In this document: in pieces, positions 42,797-52,306 of the stretch
Numbering within the stretch: the first letter of the stretch is position 1
Layout: every line of letters starts with the position of its first letter
NCBI RefSeq assembly: GCF_000774145.1
Contig: NZ_KN322987.1
Coordinates: 665,535 to 729,534 of the forward strand
Direction: 5' to 3'
Length of the DNA: 64,000 bases
DNA from: Pseudomonas mediterranea CFBP 5447
Lineage (GTDB): Bacteria; Pseudomonadota; Gammaproteobacteria; Pseudomonadales; Pseudomonadaceae
Notes under the pieces: model-generated
What the model was told of the DNA's origin: nothing
Databases searched by the model: none
What the model saw: the letters and a program-made list of their open reading frames with translations, nothing else
Translations under genes and position numbers: made by a program

Positions 42797-43033
42797 CATC
42801 GCGAGCAGGCTCGCTCCCACAGGGGCCCTGCGTCGCACAAAAGCAATGCATCCACCACCGATCCAATGTGGGAGCGAGCCTGCTCGCGATGGCGGTGGTT
42901 CAGCTTGCATCCATGTCGAATGTACCGCCGCCTTCGCGGACAAGCCCGGCTCCCACAGGGGCCCTGTGTCGTACGCAAGTAATGCATCCACCGCCGATCC
43001 AATGTGGGAGCGAGCCTGCTCGCGATGGCGGTG
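42797..43033. repeat. Tandem REPIN cluster, period about 136 bases
   Basis: REP cores at 42797-42823 and 42868-42895 (inverted pair), a degenerate inverted core near 42930-42960 (TCGCGGACAAGCCCGGCTCC) and another core at 43004-43030. The linking DNA (GGGGCCCTG..GTCG..GCATCCACC) is duplicated too. It fills the gap between the GAPDH operon and the amidase. Confidence 0.9.
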
Positions 43034-43121
43034 GTAAAGTGCACGGCAATCGAATGTGAACCCACTTTGAGAGGCCCAGGGTGTCCAACCTCCATCTCTC
43101 GTCATCCGCAGCGATAACAGC

Positions 43122-44831
43122 ATGATCGAAATCACTGAAGTTTCCATTGCCCAATTGCGCGCCGCGCTCGAGTCCGGACAGACCACAGCCGTGGAGCTGG
43201 TCCAGGCCTACCTCGCCAGGATCGAAGCCTACGATGGGCCGGACACGCCCACCGCCCTGAACGCGGTGGTGGTACGAAACCCGGAGGCGTTGAACGAAGC
43301 GCGGGCGTCCGATGCCCGCCGGGCCCAAGGCAAGACCCTGGGTCCGCTCGACGGCATCCCCTACACCGCCAAGGACAGTTACCTGGTGAAAGGCCTCACC
43401 GCCGCTTCGGGAAGCCCGGCCTTCAAGGACCTGATTGCCTACCGCGATGCCTTCACCATCGAGCGGCTACGCGGTGCCGGGGCGATCTGCCTGGGCAAGA
43501 CCAATATGCCGCCCATGGCCAACGGCGGCATGCAGCGCGGCGTCTACGGCCGCGCCGAGAGCCCGTACAACGGCGACTATCTCACCGCACCCTTTGCCTC
43601 CGGCTCTTCCAATGGCGCCGGCACGGCAACGGCGGCCAGTTTCGCCGCATTCGGCCTGGCCGAGGAAACCTGGTCCAGCGGCCGCGGCCCGGCCTCGAAC
43701 AATGGCCTGTGCGCCTACACACCGTCACGTGGCGTGATTTCAGTGCGCGGCAACTGGCCGCTGACGCCAACGATGGACGTGGTGGTGCCTTATGCCCGGA
43801 CCATGGCCGATCTGCTGGAAGTGCTGGACGTGGTGGTCGCGCAGGACCCGGACACCCGGGGCGACCTGTGGCGCCTGCAACCCTGGGTGCCCATCCCGAG
43901 CGTTGATGCCGTGCGACCCGCCTCCTACCCCGCGCTCGCCGCCTCTTCCGAGGCCCTGGCAGGCATCCGCTTCGGCGTCCCGCGCATGTACATCAACGCC
44001 GATCCCGACGCCGGCACGGCCGAATCCCCTGGCATCGGTGGTCCGACCGGGCAACGCATCATCACCCGGCCGTCGGTGATCGCCCTTTGGGAAGAAGCCC
44101 GCAAGGCCCTCGAAGCCTGCGGCGCCGAAGTGATCGAAGTGGATTTCCCGCTGGTGTCCAATTGCGAGGGCGACCGCCCCGGCGCACCGACGGTATTTAC
44201 CCGTGGCCTGGTTTCCAAGGAATTCCTCCACCACGAACTGTGGGACCTGTCAGCCTGGGCGTTCGATGATTTCCTGCGGGCCAACGGCGATCCGAAACTC
44301 AACCGCCTGGCCGACGTGAACGGCCCGCTGATCTTCCCCCACGACCCGGGCACCCTGCCCAATCGCGAGGACGATCTGGCCGCCGGCATGGACGAATACG
44401 TGAAAATGGCCGAGCGCGGCATCACGCCGTGGGACCAGATCCCGACGTTACCGGACGGCCTGCGGGGGCTGGAAAAGACCCGTCAGATCGACCTGGAAGA
44501 CTGGATGAAACGGCTTGGACTCGATGCGGTGATCTTTCCCACCGTCGCCGACGTCGGGCCGGCGGACGCCGACGTCAACCCAGTCTCCGCGGATATCGCC
44601 TGGAGCAACGGCGTCTGGGTCGCCAACGGCAACCTCGCCATCCGCCACCTGGGGGTGCCTACCGTCACCGTGCCGATGGGCGTCATGGCGGACATCGGTA
44701 TGCCTGTCGGGCTGACGTTTGCCGGTCGCGCCTATGACGACTCGAACCTGCTGCGCCTGGCCTCGGCGTTCGAAGCGACCGGGTCGAAGCGCCGGGTACC
44801 GCCGCGTACGCCACCCTTGTCGACTCGCTGA
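43122..44831 (+). CDS. Amidase signature family hydrolase
   Basis: A 569-aa amidase with the Ser-cisSer-Lys catalytic set: Lys84 in YTAKDSY, cis-Ser about 162 in ASGSSNGAG and nucleophile Ser186 in ETWSSGRGPAS. The GGSSGG motif is altered to GSSNGAG and the TGGS motif to WSSG, so this is a divergent subfamily. It is longer than usual (family often 450-500 aa). No signal peptide. It is a stand-alone gene; the substrate is unknown, perhaps a plant or peptide amide. Confidence 0.88.
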   Translation: MIEITEVSIAQLRAALESGQTTAVELVQAYLARIEAYDGPDTPTALNAVVVRNPEALNEARASDARRAQGKTLGPLDGIPYTAKDSYLVKGLTAASGSPAFKDLIAYRDAFTIERLRGAGAICLGKTNMPPMANGGMQRGVYGRAESPYNGDYLTAPFASGSSNGAGTATAASFAAFGLAEETWSSGRGPASNNGLCAYTPSRGVISVRGNWPLTPTMDVVVPYARTMADLLEVLDVVVAQDPDTRGDLWRLQPWVPIPSVDAVRPASYPALAASSEALAGIRFGVPRMYINADPDAGTAESPGIGGPTGQRIITRPSVIALWEEARKALEACGAEVIEVDFPLVSNCEGDRPGAPTVFTRGLVSKEFLHHELWDLSAWAFDDFLRANGDPKLNRLADVNGPLIFPHDPGTLPNREDDLAAGMDEYVKMAERGITPWDQIPTLPDGLRGLEKTRQIDLEDWMKRLGLDAVIFPTVADVGPADADVNPVSADIAWSNGVWVANGNLAIRHLGVPTVTVPMGVMADIGMPVGLTFAGRAYDDSNLLRLASAFEATGSKRRVPPRTPPLSTR

Positions 44832-44836
44832 AGCTA

Positions 44837-44866
44837 TAGGGTGGTGGAGCTTGACCCACCACCCTA
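44837..44866. terminator. Bidirectional hairpin between amidase and DUF488 gene
   Basis: Perfect 11-base arms TAGGGTGGTGG (44837-44847) and CCACCACCCTA (44856-44866) around an 8-base loop. It lies in the 32-base gap between two converging genes and includes the last codon of the DUF488 gene. Confidence 0.7.
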
Positions 44867-45397
44867 CTGGTCCGACGCCGGGTAAGTCAGCTTGAGGCCG
44901 TGCGCCTTGGCGGCGGGGTTCAATATCGCCTTGCTCGATTTATCCTTGTCCATGATGTGGATGACCTCGACGTCACGCAGCAACAGATAATCGGCGATGA
45001 TCCTGCGGTGGCAGCGCCACCAGACCGCTTCCGCGCACATGATGACGCACCGCTGGGTTTCACCGAGCGCCAGCAGCCGGTTCAGACCGGCCTCGAACTC
45101 ATCCGAGAGCGCATAGTCGGCGTAGTTGTGAAAACTGCGATTGGTCCAGAATCCGTTGGTTTCTTCGGGGACGGTGCTCGACTTCTTTCGCAGCCCGCCC
45201 AACTCCACGATCTGCTCATGGTTGATCCCAAGCCGGGCCAATTCTCCAGGCAAGCTATCCAGGTTGTACTGGGGATTCGTCCGCGATCGCGGAACCGTTC
45301 GCACGTCGACCACAGTGTCGATACCGAAGCTTGCGATGGTGTCCACGAACTGTTCGAGGGTCCTGGTCGAATGACCTATCGTATAAACATTGTTCAT
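44864..45397 (-). CDS. DUF488 family protein
   Basis: A 177-aa protein with the DUF488 marks: YTIGHSTRTLEQFVDTIASF, VVDVRTVPRSRTNPQYN and CAEAVWWRCHRRIIADYL (conserved Cys and WRCHR). The biochemical role of the family is not settled. GAGGGGC precedes the ATG at 45397; it lies 25 bases after the trehalase stop on the same strand. Confidence 0.92.
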   Translation of the reverse strand: MNNVYTIGHSTRTLEQFVDTIASFGIDTVVDVRTVPRSRTNPQYNLDSLPGELARLGINHEQIVELGGLRKKSSTVPEETNGFWTNRSFHNYADYALSDEFEAGLNRLLALGETQRCVIMCAEAVWWRCHRRIIADYLLLRDVEVIHIMDKDKSSKAILNPAAKAHGLKLTYPASDQ

Positions 45398-45422
45398 GAC
45401 CAAGCCCCTCGAAACTGCACGG

Positions 45423-47045
45423 TCAATGGCTGCCGGATTCGGCGCTTACGCCATATTTCTCCAACAACTTCAGCGTGACACCATTGGTCCAGCCGAAGCC
45501 ATCCTGCAGCTCATATTCGCCCCCGCCGCCGCCCTGCCCCGCGCCGGACACGTCGTATTTCTCCACCAGTTTGTCCTCGTCGCGATAGAGGCTCTGCACC
45601 TGCTGCAAAAAGCGTGTACCAATCTGCTCCGCCAGCGCGGCTTGCCCATAACGGCTCAAGCCTTCCACCGCCACCCATTGCAGCGGTGCCCAGCCATTGG
45701 GCTCATCCCACTGCTGGCCGTTGCTGACCTGGGTCGTCGCAATCCCCCCCGGACGCAGCAAGCCTGAACGTACCGCATCGGCAGTACGACCTGCGCGCTC
45801 GGCCGAGGCCAGACCGGTGTATAGCGGAAACAACGTCGCAGCAGTCAGGTTGGGGCGTTGCTGCTTCAGCTGCCAATCGTAGTCCACGTAGTAACCGCCA
45901 TCGGCCTTCCACATATGTTGTTCGATGGCACGCTGGCGCTGGTCGGCGCGCTGGCCATAGTTCTGGACGCAAGGCAGGTTCCGGACGGTCTCGCAACCTT
46001 TGGCGATGGTGCGTTCCAGGTGATACATCAGGCTGTTCAGGTCCACCGGCACGATGGAGGTGGTCCGTATCGTCGTCAGGTCCTTGCTGTCGCCCAGCCA
46101 GCGGGAGCTGAAATCCCAGCCACTTTCTGCCCCAGCACGCAGGTCACGCCAGACCTCCTGCTTCGGCCTGTCCGTCTGCCCGGCGGTCTTGACGTCTTGC
46201 AACCACGACTCCTGCCGCGGTGTCGGGCTGGCATCCCAGTAGCGATTGAGCACACTGCCATCCGCCAGCTTGACCACATGCTGGGTCGCCGCGCCGGGCT
46301 TGAGTGTCTGTGCGCCGGCCATCCAGTAGGCGTATTCCTTTTGCAGTTGTGGCAGGTATCGACTGTAGGCTTGGTCACCCTCGATGTGCGCCTGCAACTC
46401 CACCATGTAGGCAAAGAACGGCGGCTGCGACCGGCTCAAGTAGTACGTGCGGTTACCATTGGGGATATGGCCGTAGGTGTCGATCATGTAGGCGAAGTTG
46501 TCGACCATCTGCCGCACCTGGGCCTTGTCGCCGCTTTGCTCCAGGCCGAGCATGGTGAAATAGGAGTCCCAGTAATACATCTCGCGAAAACGCCCGCCCG
46601 GCACCACATAAGGCTGGGGCAAGGGCAGCAGGCTGCTGTGTCGAGGCACTTCCCTATAGGTACGGCTCAGCACCGGCCAGAGATTGTCGATGTGCTCCCG
46701 GATCGGCGCACCGGGTTTCGGCGCCGGGCTTTCGGCTTCACCGGATTCGGTGAAATTATCCTTCACAAAGGCCTTGAGATCGAAGCCGGCGGCGTCACGG
46801 CGAGCCAGGTAATCGGCACGGATCTGCGCCGGGTCGCGGTTGGGCAGCGCGTCGACGAAGTGTTTCTGGTCGGTAAACAGCTGGCCGCGCTGCACCGCTT
46901 CGAACAGCTCCGGGTAGGCTTGGTCAGGCGGTGAGTTCGCCCGGCCCCGGGCATCGGCGTAGCTCCATGTTGCCGGCGGTTGACTGGAACAGGCCGTGCA
47001 AAGCACGACGGCGAAGGACAGGCTGGTGAAATGCAAAGGTCGCAT
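45423..47045 (-). CDS. treA: Periplasmic trehalase (GH37)
   Basis: A 540-aa enzyme splitting trehalose into two glucose units. It has an N-terminal export signal (ALCT-like AVVLCTACSS), possibly a lipoprotein type, although the lipobox is imperfect. Trehalase signatures are PGGRFREMYYWDSYF and QWDEPNGWAPLQW. The general acid Asp is seen in AESGWDFSSRW, and the C-terminal region has the expected Glu. GGGAG precedes the ATG. It lets the cell use external or osmoprotectant trehalose. Confidence 0.94.
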   Translation of the reverse strand: MRPLHFTSLSFAVVLCTACSSQPPATWSYADARGRANSPPDQAYPELFEAVQRGQLFTDQKHFVDALPNRDPAQIRADYLARRDAAGFDLKAFVKDNFTESGEAESPAPKPGAPIREHIDNLWPVLSRTYREVPRHSSLLPLPQPYVVPGGRFREMYYWDSYFTMLGLEQSGDKAQVRQMVDNFAYMIDTYGHIPNGNRTYYLSRSQPPFFAYMVELQAHIEGDQAYSRYLPQLQKEYAYWMAGAQTLKPGAATQHVVKLADGSVLNRYWDASPTPRQESWLQDVKTAGQTDRPKQEVWRDLRAGAESGWDFSSRWLGDSKDLTTIRTTSIVPVDLNSLMYHLERTIAKGCETVRNLPCVQNYGQRADQRQRAIEQHMWKADGGYYVDYDWQLKQQRPNLTAATLFPLYTGLASAERAGRTADAVRSGLLRPGGIATTQVSNGQQWDEPNGWAPLQWVAVEGLSRYGQAALAEQIGTRFLQQVQSLYRDEDKLVEKYDVSGAGQGGGGGEYELQDGFGWTNGVTLKLLEKYGVSAESGSH

Positions 47046-47164
47046 CAGTGGACTCCCTGTTGTCGTTCCTGGACAAACGAGTGACAGGAGGGAGTGACCC
47101 TGGGTTCATTTAAATCGCGGGTTCGACGGCGTTTGTCATTCGCGCTGCACCGTCAAGCCCAAGC

Positions 47165-49084
47165 TCACGAAGCATTCGCCAGCATGGTCTGGTTGCGCCC
47201 CTTGGCCTTGGCCAGGTAGAGCGCCTGATCGGCTTGCTTGAGCAGGTCTTGCGCCGTCACCTCCTCCATGAGCACCATGACCGCCAGGCCAATGCTCACC
47301 GTCACGAAGCCGAACGGCGACCTGGCATGGGGCAGCGCCAGGGCTTCCACGGCCTCGCCCAGGGTCTTGGCATGCTGCAGCGCACTGTCGGCGTTGGGCG
47401 TCGTGGTGATGAGGACAAACTCCTCGCCCCCATAGCGCGCCACCAGGTCGCCGGCCCGTTGGGCATGGGCTTTGAGCGCATTGGCGATGCTTCGCAGGCA
47501 ATCATCGCCAGCCTGATGTCCATAATGGTCGTTATAGCTCTTGAACAGGTCGACATCGATCAACATCAGCGACAACAGCGTTCCCGTGCGCACCGAGCGC
47601 CGCCACTCGTTGACCAGGATCTCATCGAAGTGCCGACGGTTGGCGATTCCCGTCAAGCCGTCAGTGGTGCTCAGCACAACCAGTTGCCGATTGGCTTCCT
47701 CAAGCGCCGCAGTCCGGTCCTTGACCTTGAGCTCCAATTGCTCATGGGCATCCTGGATCCGATCCGCCATCGAGGCAAAGTCCCGGGCCAGTTCGCCAAT
47801 TTCGTCGGCGGAGCGGATCGGCAGCCTGTCGCGGCTCAGGCGTTCCCGGGACAAACCCAGCGAGCGTGTTGCCTGCATCAGGCGAAACAGCGGGATGGCT
47901 ACCTGCTTCTGCAGAATGGAGCGCAGGATGAAGATCTCCACCAGCAGGGTCAGCAGTCCAAGGGCAACCACGATCAACAGGTTGTTGAGAATCGCCGGCA
48001 CCATCTGCGCCCGGGGAAAGTGCACTGCAAGTGCCCAGGGCGTACCCGGAACCAGGCCCATCGCGACAATGTCGTCGCGTGTCTGCACCACCATGGCCTG
48101 ACCGGGCGCCAGTTTGGGCACGGTCTCCAGAAGCGGGTAGTCGCCGTCCAGCCCGAGGGACCGGATGGAGGCCTTGCCCTCGCTGGTTTTGACCTGGTCC
48201 ATCTTGCCTGGATAGTAGATCAGCGTGCCGTCGCCATCGGCGATGAACATGGTGCTGTACGCGCCATCCACGAAGGGTTTGGCCGTGCGTTTCATGAGCT
48301 CGTCGAGTAGTACATCGACACAGGCCAGGATCTGATGCTTCCCGGAGGTGTCGGCCACGTCGGGCGTGGCCACGGTGGTCATCCAGGCGTTGTTCGATGC
48401 ATCCCAATACATCCGGGTGAACAGCGTTTCGCTGGCTTGACTCGCAAAGCCACGCGCATAGAATTCATAGGTTTCCAGCTTCAGGGCATCCGGCCCGGAA
48501 TAGGTAAAGACCTTGGCGATATCGGCCTGCTGGTAGATGGGAAAGCCTTTCTCAGGCACTACGCCATAAAAATTGAACAGCCGCCCCTGGACGCTGGAGC
48601 CATATTTGTACGAGAGGATATACGACAGGGCAAACCGGGCCTTGATGTCATCGTCGGGTGGAAAATCGGGCGCGTAGGTGGCTGACATTCCGGCAAACCG
48701 ACGGCCATCCGGCAGGGGTTCGCCTTCGAACAGCATCGGTCGCTGGGTGTAGGAGCCGTCCTCATGCCGGTAGAAGATCCGGTCGAAGTCCTGCACCAGT
48801 GCAGCCCGGCTTCCCGGATTATCCAGGCGGCTCCTGAACTCGTTGAGGAAATTGCGCTGCAGGTCCTTTATTTCGTTGAACGGCAGGGATTCGCGCTGCA
48901 AAGTCTGCTCGGTGGAGAGCAGCAACTGCGTGGTAATCGCTTTTTCCAGCGAGGACAGGTTCACATAATAGGAAATCGCACCGGCACACAACGAAACCAG
49001 GCCGATCCGCAGGACCGCCAGACGCAGCGCACGGGTTGTGAGTGAGTGTTTGCCGGAGCTCTGCCCTGGGTCTTGTTGCGCCAT
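47165..49084 (-). CDS. Membrane diguanylate cyclase with periplasmic sensor domain and HAMP
   Basis: A 639-aa cyclic-di-GMP synthase. N-terminal membrane segment (LRIGLVSLCAGAISYYVNL), a large periplasmic double Cache-like domain (about 45-335), a second membrane segment (NNLLIVVALGLLTLLVEIFI), HAMP and a C-terminal GGDEF domain with intact GGEEF (552-556). The inhibitory I-site RxxD is present (RAGD five residues before GGEEF), so product feedback is expected. The ATG at 49084 has GGAGA upstream. Divergent from the operon at 49332. Confidence 0.93.
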   Translation of the reverse strand: MAQQDPGQSSGKHSLTTRALRLAVLRIGLVSLCAGAISYYVNLSSLEKAITTQLLLSTEQTLQRESLPFNEIKDLQRNFLNEFRSRLDNPGSRAALVQDFDRIFYRHEDGSYTQRPMLFEGEPLPDGRRFAGMSATYAPDFPPDDDIKARFALSYILSYKYGSSVQGRLFNFYGVVPEKGFPIYQQADIAKVFTYSGPDALKLETYEFYARGFASQASETLFTRMYWDASNNAWMTTVATPDVADTSGKHQILACVDVLLDELMKRTAKPFVDGAYSTMFIADGDGTLIYYPGKMDQVKTSEGKASIRSLGLDGDYPLLETVPKLAPGQAMVVQTRDDIVAMGLVPGTPWALAVHFPRAQMVPAILNNLLIVVALGLLTLLVEIFILRSILQKQVAIPLFRLMQATRSLGLSRERLSRDRLPIRSADEIGELARDFASMADRIQDAHEQLELKVKDRTAALEEANRQLVVLSTTDGLTGIANRRHFDEILVNEWRRSVRTGTLLSLMLIDVDLFKSYNDHYGHQAGDDCLRSIANALKAHAQRAGDLVARYGGEEFVLITTTPNADSALQHAKTLGEAVEALALPHARSPFGFVTVSIGLAVMVLMEEVTAQDLLKQADQALYLAKAKGRNQTMLANAS

Positions 49085-49331
49085 CTCTTGCTCTCCGATC
49101 AAACATCTCGCCAGCGCCAATGCGCATATGGGCTATATCGGCTCAGCCGCCAAGGGCTGGAGTTGTCCCGGGCGAATTTCACGTAAGCCAATCGGGAGAA
49201 TCCCTACAATCCCACGCAAACGAACGGCGGCGACGGGTGACACTCAAGCCCAGATCGATCCAGCCGATAAGCATCGAGAAGAGGGCTCTTTGGCCCTACC
49301 GTGTCCTGCCGGTTTCATAGGGTAATTGTCG

Positions 49332-50102
49332 ATGGTCCTGTCGCTTGACCGTTTGCTGGTGTTTGGCGTTCTGATGCTCATGGCTGCAAGCGGATTCTCG
49401 CCGAAGGCCGCGGCAGAGCCTGCGCTGCGCATCGTTACGGAAGAACTGCCACCCTACAACATGACCCAGGACGGACGGATGACCGGCATGAGCACCGAGG
49501 TCGTCCAGGCCGTGCTCAATGAAATCAAGGTGCAGGCATCGATCCAGTCCATGCCTTGGGCACGGGCCTACGAATTGGCGCTCAATGACAGCAACGTGCT
49601 GATCTACTCCATCGCCCGTACCCCTGAGCGCGAATCGCTGTTCCAGTGGGTAGGCGCCATTGCCCCAACCCGCTGGTACCTGTATTCGCTGGCCGACCGG
49701 CCAGTGAAACTCGACTCGCTGGAGGATGCCCGCGGTCACCAGATCGCCACGGTCAACCAGGACGTGGGCGAGCAGTACCTGATCTCGAAGGGTTTCCGTA
49801 TCGGCGAAGAATTGCAGTCGAGCACCAAATACGAACACAACTATCGCAAGCTCAAGGTCGACCATGTGGAGATGTGGATTTCCAATGAGCTCAATGCGCA
49901 GTACCTGGTTCGCCAGAACGGCGAAAACCCGGCCACGATGCTGGTACGTTCGCTGCCGATTCCCGATTTGAGCAGCGATGCAGGCCTGAGCATGGCGTTC
50001 AGCCGCAAGACGCCGGTCGAGACCGTAGAGAAGTTCCGCGCCGGCCTGGAAGCCATCCGCCGCAATGGCGTCTATGACGCCATCCTGCACAAATGGCTGT
50101 GA
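49332..50102 (+). CDS. Periplasmic solute-binding protein (family 3-like) of a signalling operon
   Basis: A 256-aa secreted binding protein (signal peptide ending SGFSPKAAAE) with the amino-acid-type binding fold: LRIVTEELPPYNMTQDGRMT, then MPWARAYELALNDSNVLIYS. There is no ABC permease or ATPase here. It ends one base before the second diguanylate cyclase and is therefore coupled to it. I take the ATG at 49332; the TTG at 49326 is too close to AGGG. Probable role: catching a small molecule and reporting it to the cyclase. That is inference. Confidence 0.88.
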   Translation: MVLSLDRLLVFGVLMLMAASGFSPKAAAEPALRIVTEELPPYNMTQDGRMTGMSTEVVQAVLNEIKVQASIQSMPWARAYELALNDSNVLIYSIARTPERESLFQWVGAIAPTRWYLYSLADRPVKLDSLEDARGHQIATVNQDVGEQYLISKGFRIGEELQSSTKYEHNYRKLKVDHVEMWISNELNAQYLVRQNGENPATMLVRSLPIPDLSSDAGLSMAFSRKTPVETVEKFRAGLEAIRRNGVYDAILHKWL

Positions 50103-50103
50103 G

Positions 50104-51444
50104 ATGGCGCGAAACTCCGAGACTCCCTCAACCCAGCCACAAGTCAAGGCGTTCAGCTCCCTGGGGCGTCGCCTGGTACTCGCGACACTGTTGTTCTGTC
50201 TTCTTTTTACCCTGGCCATGGTCACGCTGCGTACTTGGCTCGCCTGGGAAAACAACCTGGCGGAAATGAAATCGGAACTGGTCCTGATCGACCAGGTGTT
50301 CCAGAACACCTTGTCCCACGCCATCTGGGAGCTGGACCGTGAATCCCTGGGCAAGCAACTCTCCAGCGTTGCCAAGGCCGCGCCGGTGGGCCGCGTGGTG
50401 CTCAAGATCCTGCGGCCCGGTCAATCGCCCGAGATCATCGAACTCAATCGATACGCCGTCGTCATGTCCGGCCCGGCGCCCGTGCTGCAACATGAACTCG
50501 TCGCGCAACCCTACGAAGGCGCCAACGAAAAGGTCGGTGAGCTGACCATCGAAGGCGATAACAACCTGCTCTGGGAACGACTCTGGAGCGAGGCACGCAG
50601 CATCGTTATCGCCCAGGTGATCCAATCGCTGCTGCTGGCCGGGTTGATCATGACCGTGTTCAATCGCCTGGTGACCGTGCATGTCATCCACATTGCCCGA
50701 CACCTGGGCCAACTCACGCCACAGACCCTCAGGCAATATTTCAAGCTGCAGCGTTCGGTACGGCGCCAGGACGAACTGAGCCTGCTCGAATCCCAGCTCA
50801 ACGAACTGCAGGACAACCTCCACACACACCTGGAACGCCAGCGTCAGGATGAACTGGCCATGGAGGCCAGCCGCGACCAACTGGCCGAGCTGGTCGAGGC
50901 GCGTACCGCGGAACTCAAGGCAGCCAACCAGGCACTCGAAGCCCTGTCACGTCACGATCCGTTGACCGGACTGCCCAACCGTCGTTACTTCGATGAACTG
51001 AAGGAAATCGAATTTCGCCGTGCACTTCGCCACAAGACCCCGTTGTCGGTGCTCATGTGCGATGTCGATTTCTTCAAGCTCTACAACGACACCTATGGCC
51101 ATATCCAGGGAGACCTATGCCTGCAGCAGATCGCCGAAACCCTTCGCGGTGTCTTCGGCCGCTCCGGCGAGCTGACCGCCCGGGTGGGTGGCGAGGAGTT
51201 CGTCGTGATGCTGCCCAATGTAGACGCAAAGCAGGCCTACGACGCTGCCCAACGGATCCGTGCCAGCCTGGCCAAGCGCGAATTGCCCCATAGCGCCTCC
51301 GCGGTTTCCCCCTTTGTCACCCTCAGCATCGGCGTCGCCGAGCTGGACCCGCAAACCATGGATCACTTCGACCTGTTGCTACAACGTGCCGACCAGGCGT
51401 TGTATCGGGCCAAACATCAAGGACGTAATTGCGTTGCCTTCTAA
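50104..51444 (+). CDS. Membrane diguanylate cyclase flanked by two binding proteins
   Basis: A 446-aa protein: membrane segment (RLVLATLLFCLLFTLAMVTL), a periplasmic domain (about 50-175), a second membrane segment (IVIAQVIQSLLLAGLIMTVF), a coiled-coil linker and a GGDEF domain with intact GGEEF (362-366). The I-site position reads RSGE instead of RxxD, so feedback by c-di-GMP may be weak. The first binding protein gene stops one base before its ATG, and the second starts 15 bases after its stop, so the periplasmic domain is the likely contact for one or both. Confidence 0.92.
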   Translation: MARNSETPSTQPQVKAFSSLGRRLVLATLLFCLLFTLAMVTLRTWLAWENNLAEMKSELVLIDQVFQNTLSHAIWELDRESLGKQLSSVAKAAPVGRVVLKILRPGQSPEIIELNRYAVVMSGPAPVLQHELVAQPYEGANEKVGELTIEGDNNLLWERLWSEARSIVIAQVIQSLLLAGLIMTVFNRLVTVHVIHIARHLGQLTPQTLRQYFKLQRSVRRQDELSLLESQLNELQDNLHTHLERQRQDELAMEASRDQLAELVEARTAELKAANQALEALSRHDPLTGLPNRRYFDELKEIEFRRALRHKTPLSVLMCDVDFFKLYNDTYGHIQGDLCLQQIAETLRGVFGRSGELTARVGGEEFVVMLPNVDAKQAYDAAQRIRASLAKRELPHSASAVSPFVTLSIGVAELDPQTMDHFDLLLQRADQALYRAKHQGRNCVAF

Positions 51445-51459
51445 ACCAGTGAGGCCTGT

Positions 51460-52194
51460 ATGCACTATCGCCTGACGCTCTGCTTATGTTTGTTCGTGGC
51501 TTTGTCCAGCCTGCACAGTCACGCCGAAGGAATCGAAGTCGTCACCGAAGACTCGCTGTACGCGTACCTGCGCGACGGCAAGCTCGTCGGACCGGGCACC
51601 CGCGTCGTCGAAAAGACGCTGAATAAAGCCGGGCTGACCGACCACCATATCCTGCTGTACCCCTGGGCCCGAGCTTACGACAAGGCCCTGCACGAGCCGA
51701 ACGTGCTGATCTACCCCATGGACCGCACCGTGCTGCGCGAGCCGTTGTTCAAGTGGGTGGGCGAGCTGGAACGGGTGACCATCAAGCTCTACAAGCTGCG
51801 CGAACGCAACGACATCACCCTGGCCAACCTCGAGGATGCCAAGCGCTATACGGTAGGCGTAGTGCGTAACGACTCCAAGCAGTTGCTCATGCAACAGCAG
51901 GGGTTTACCCGGCTGGTGGTATCGGCGGATCGTCGCGATAACTTCCAGAAACTGCTCAACCGCCAGGTCCAGCTCCTGCCGATGCCGGAGAACGCGGCAC
52001 GGATCATCTGCGACGAAGAGCACGTGGCGTTCGCCGACCTGGAGGAGGTCTACGCCTTCGATGAGCGGCCCGCCAGGGTCTACATGGCGTTCAGCCTGAG
52101 CACGCCGGATGAAATCGTCGCCCGGGCGCAGCATGCTTTCGAGCAGTTGGAAGCGTCAGGGGAAGTGGCGCGGATCATGCGGGACGAGCGCTAA
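51460..52194 (+). CDS. Second periplasmic solute-binding protein of the signalling operon
   Basis: A 244-aa secreted protein (signal peptide ending SSLHSHAEG) related to the protein at 49332: both share the pattern VTEDSLYAYLRDGKLVGPGT and YPWARAYDKALHEPNVLIYP. GAGG precedes the ATG. It differs enough in the rest to bind another ligand or to act as an antagonist. No transporter genes follow. Confidence 0.87.
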   Translation: MHYRLTLCLCLFVALSSLHSHAEGIEVVTEDSLYAYLRDGKLVGPGTRVVEKTLNKAGLTDHHILLYPWARAYDKALHEPNVLIYPMDRTVLREPLFKWVGELERVTIKLYKLRERNDITLANLEDAKRYTVGVVRNDSKQLLMQQQGFTRLVVSADRRDNFQKLLNRQVQLLPMPENAARIICDEEHVAFADLEEVYAFDERPARVYMAFSLSTPDEIVARAQHAFEQLEASGEVARIMRDER

Positions 52195-52212
52195 ACGCCA
52201 GGCGACGCAAGC

Positions 52213-52303
52213 CCTGTGGGAGCGAGCCCGCTCGCGATGACGTCAGCCCATCCGGCAGCGAGGCCGGCAGGCCAGCTGCTTTCGCGAACAGGCTCGCCCA
52301 CAG
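52213..52303. repeat. Degenerate REPIN
   Basis: Inverted REP cores with changes (52214-52238 GGGAGCGAGCCCGCTCGCG; 52282-52303). It separates the converging binding-protein operon and the GntR genes. Confidence 0.8.
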
Positions 52304-52306
52304 ATG

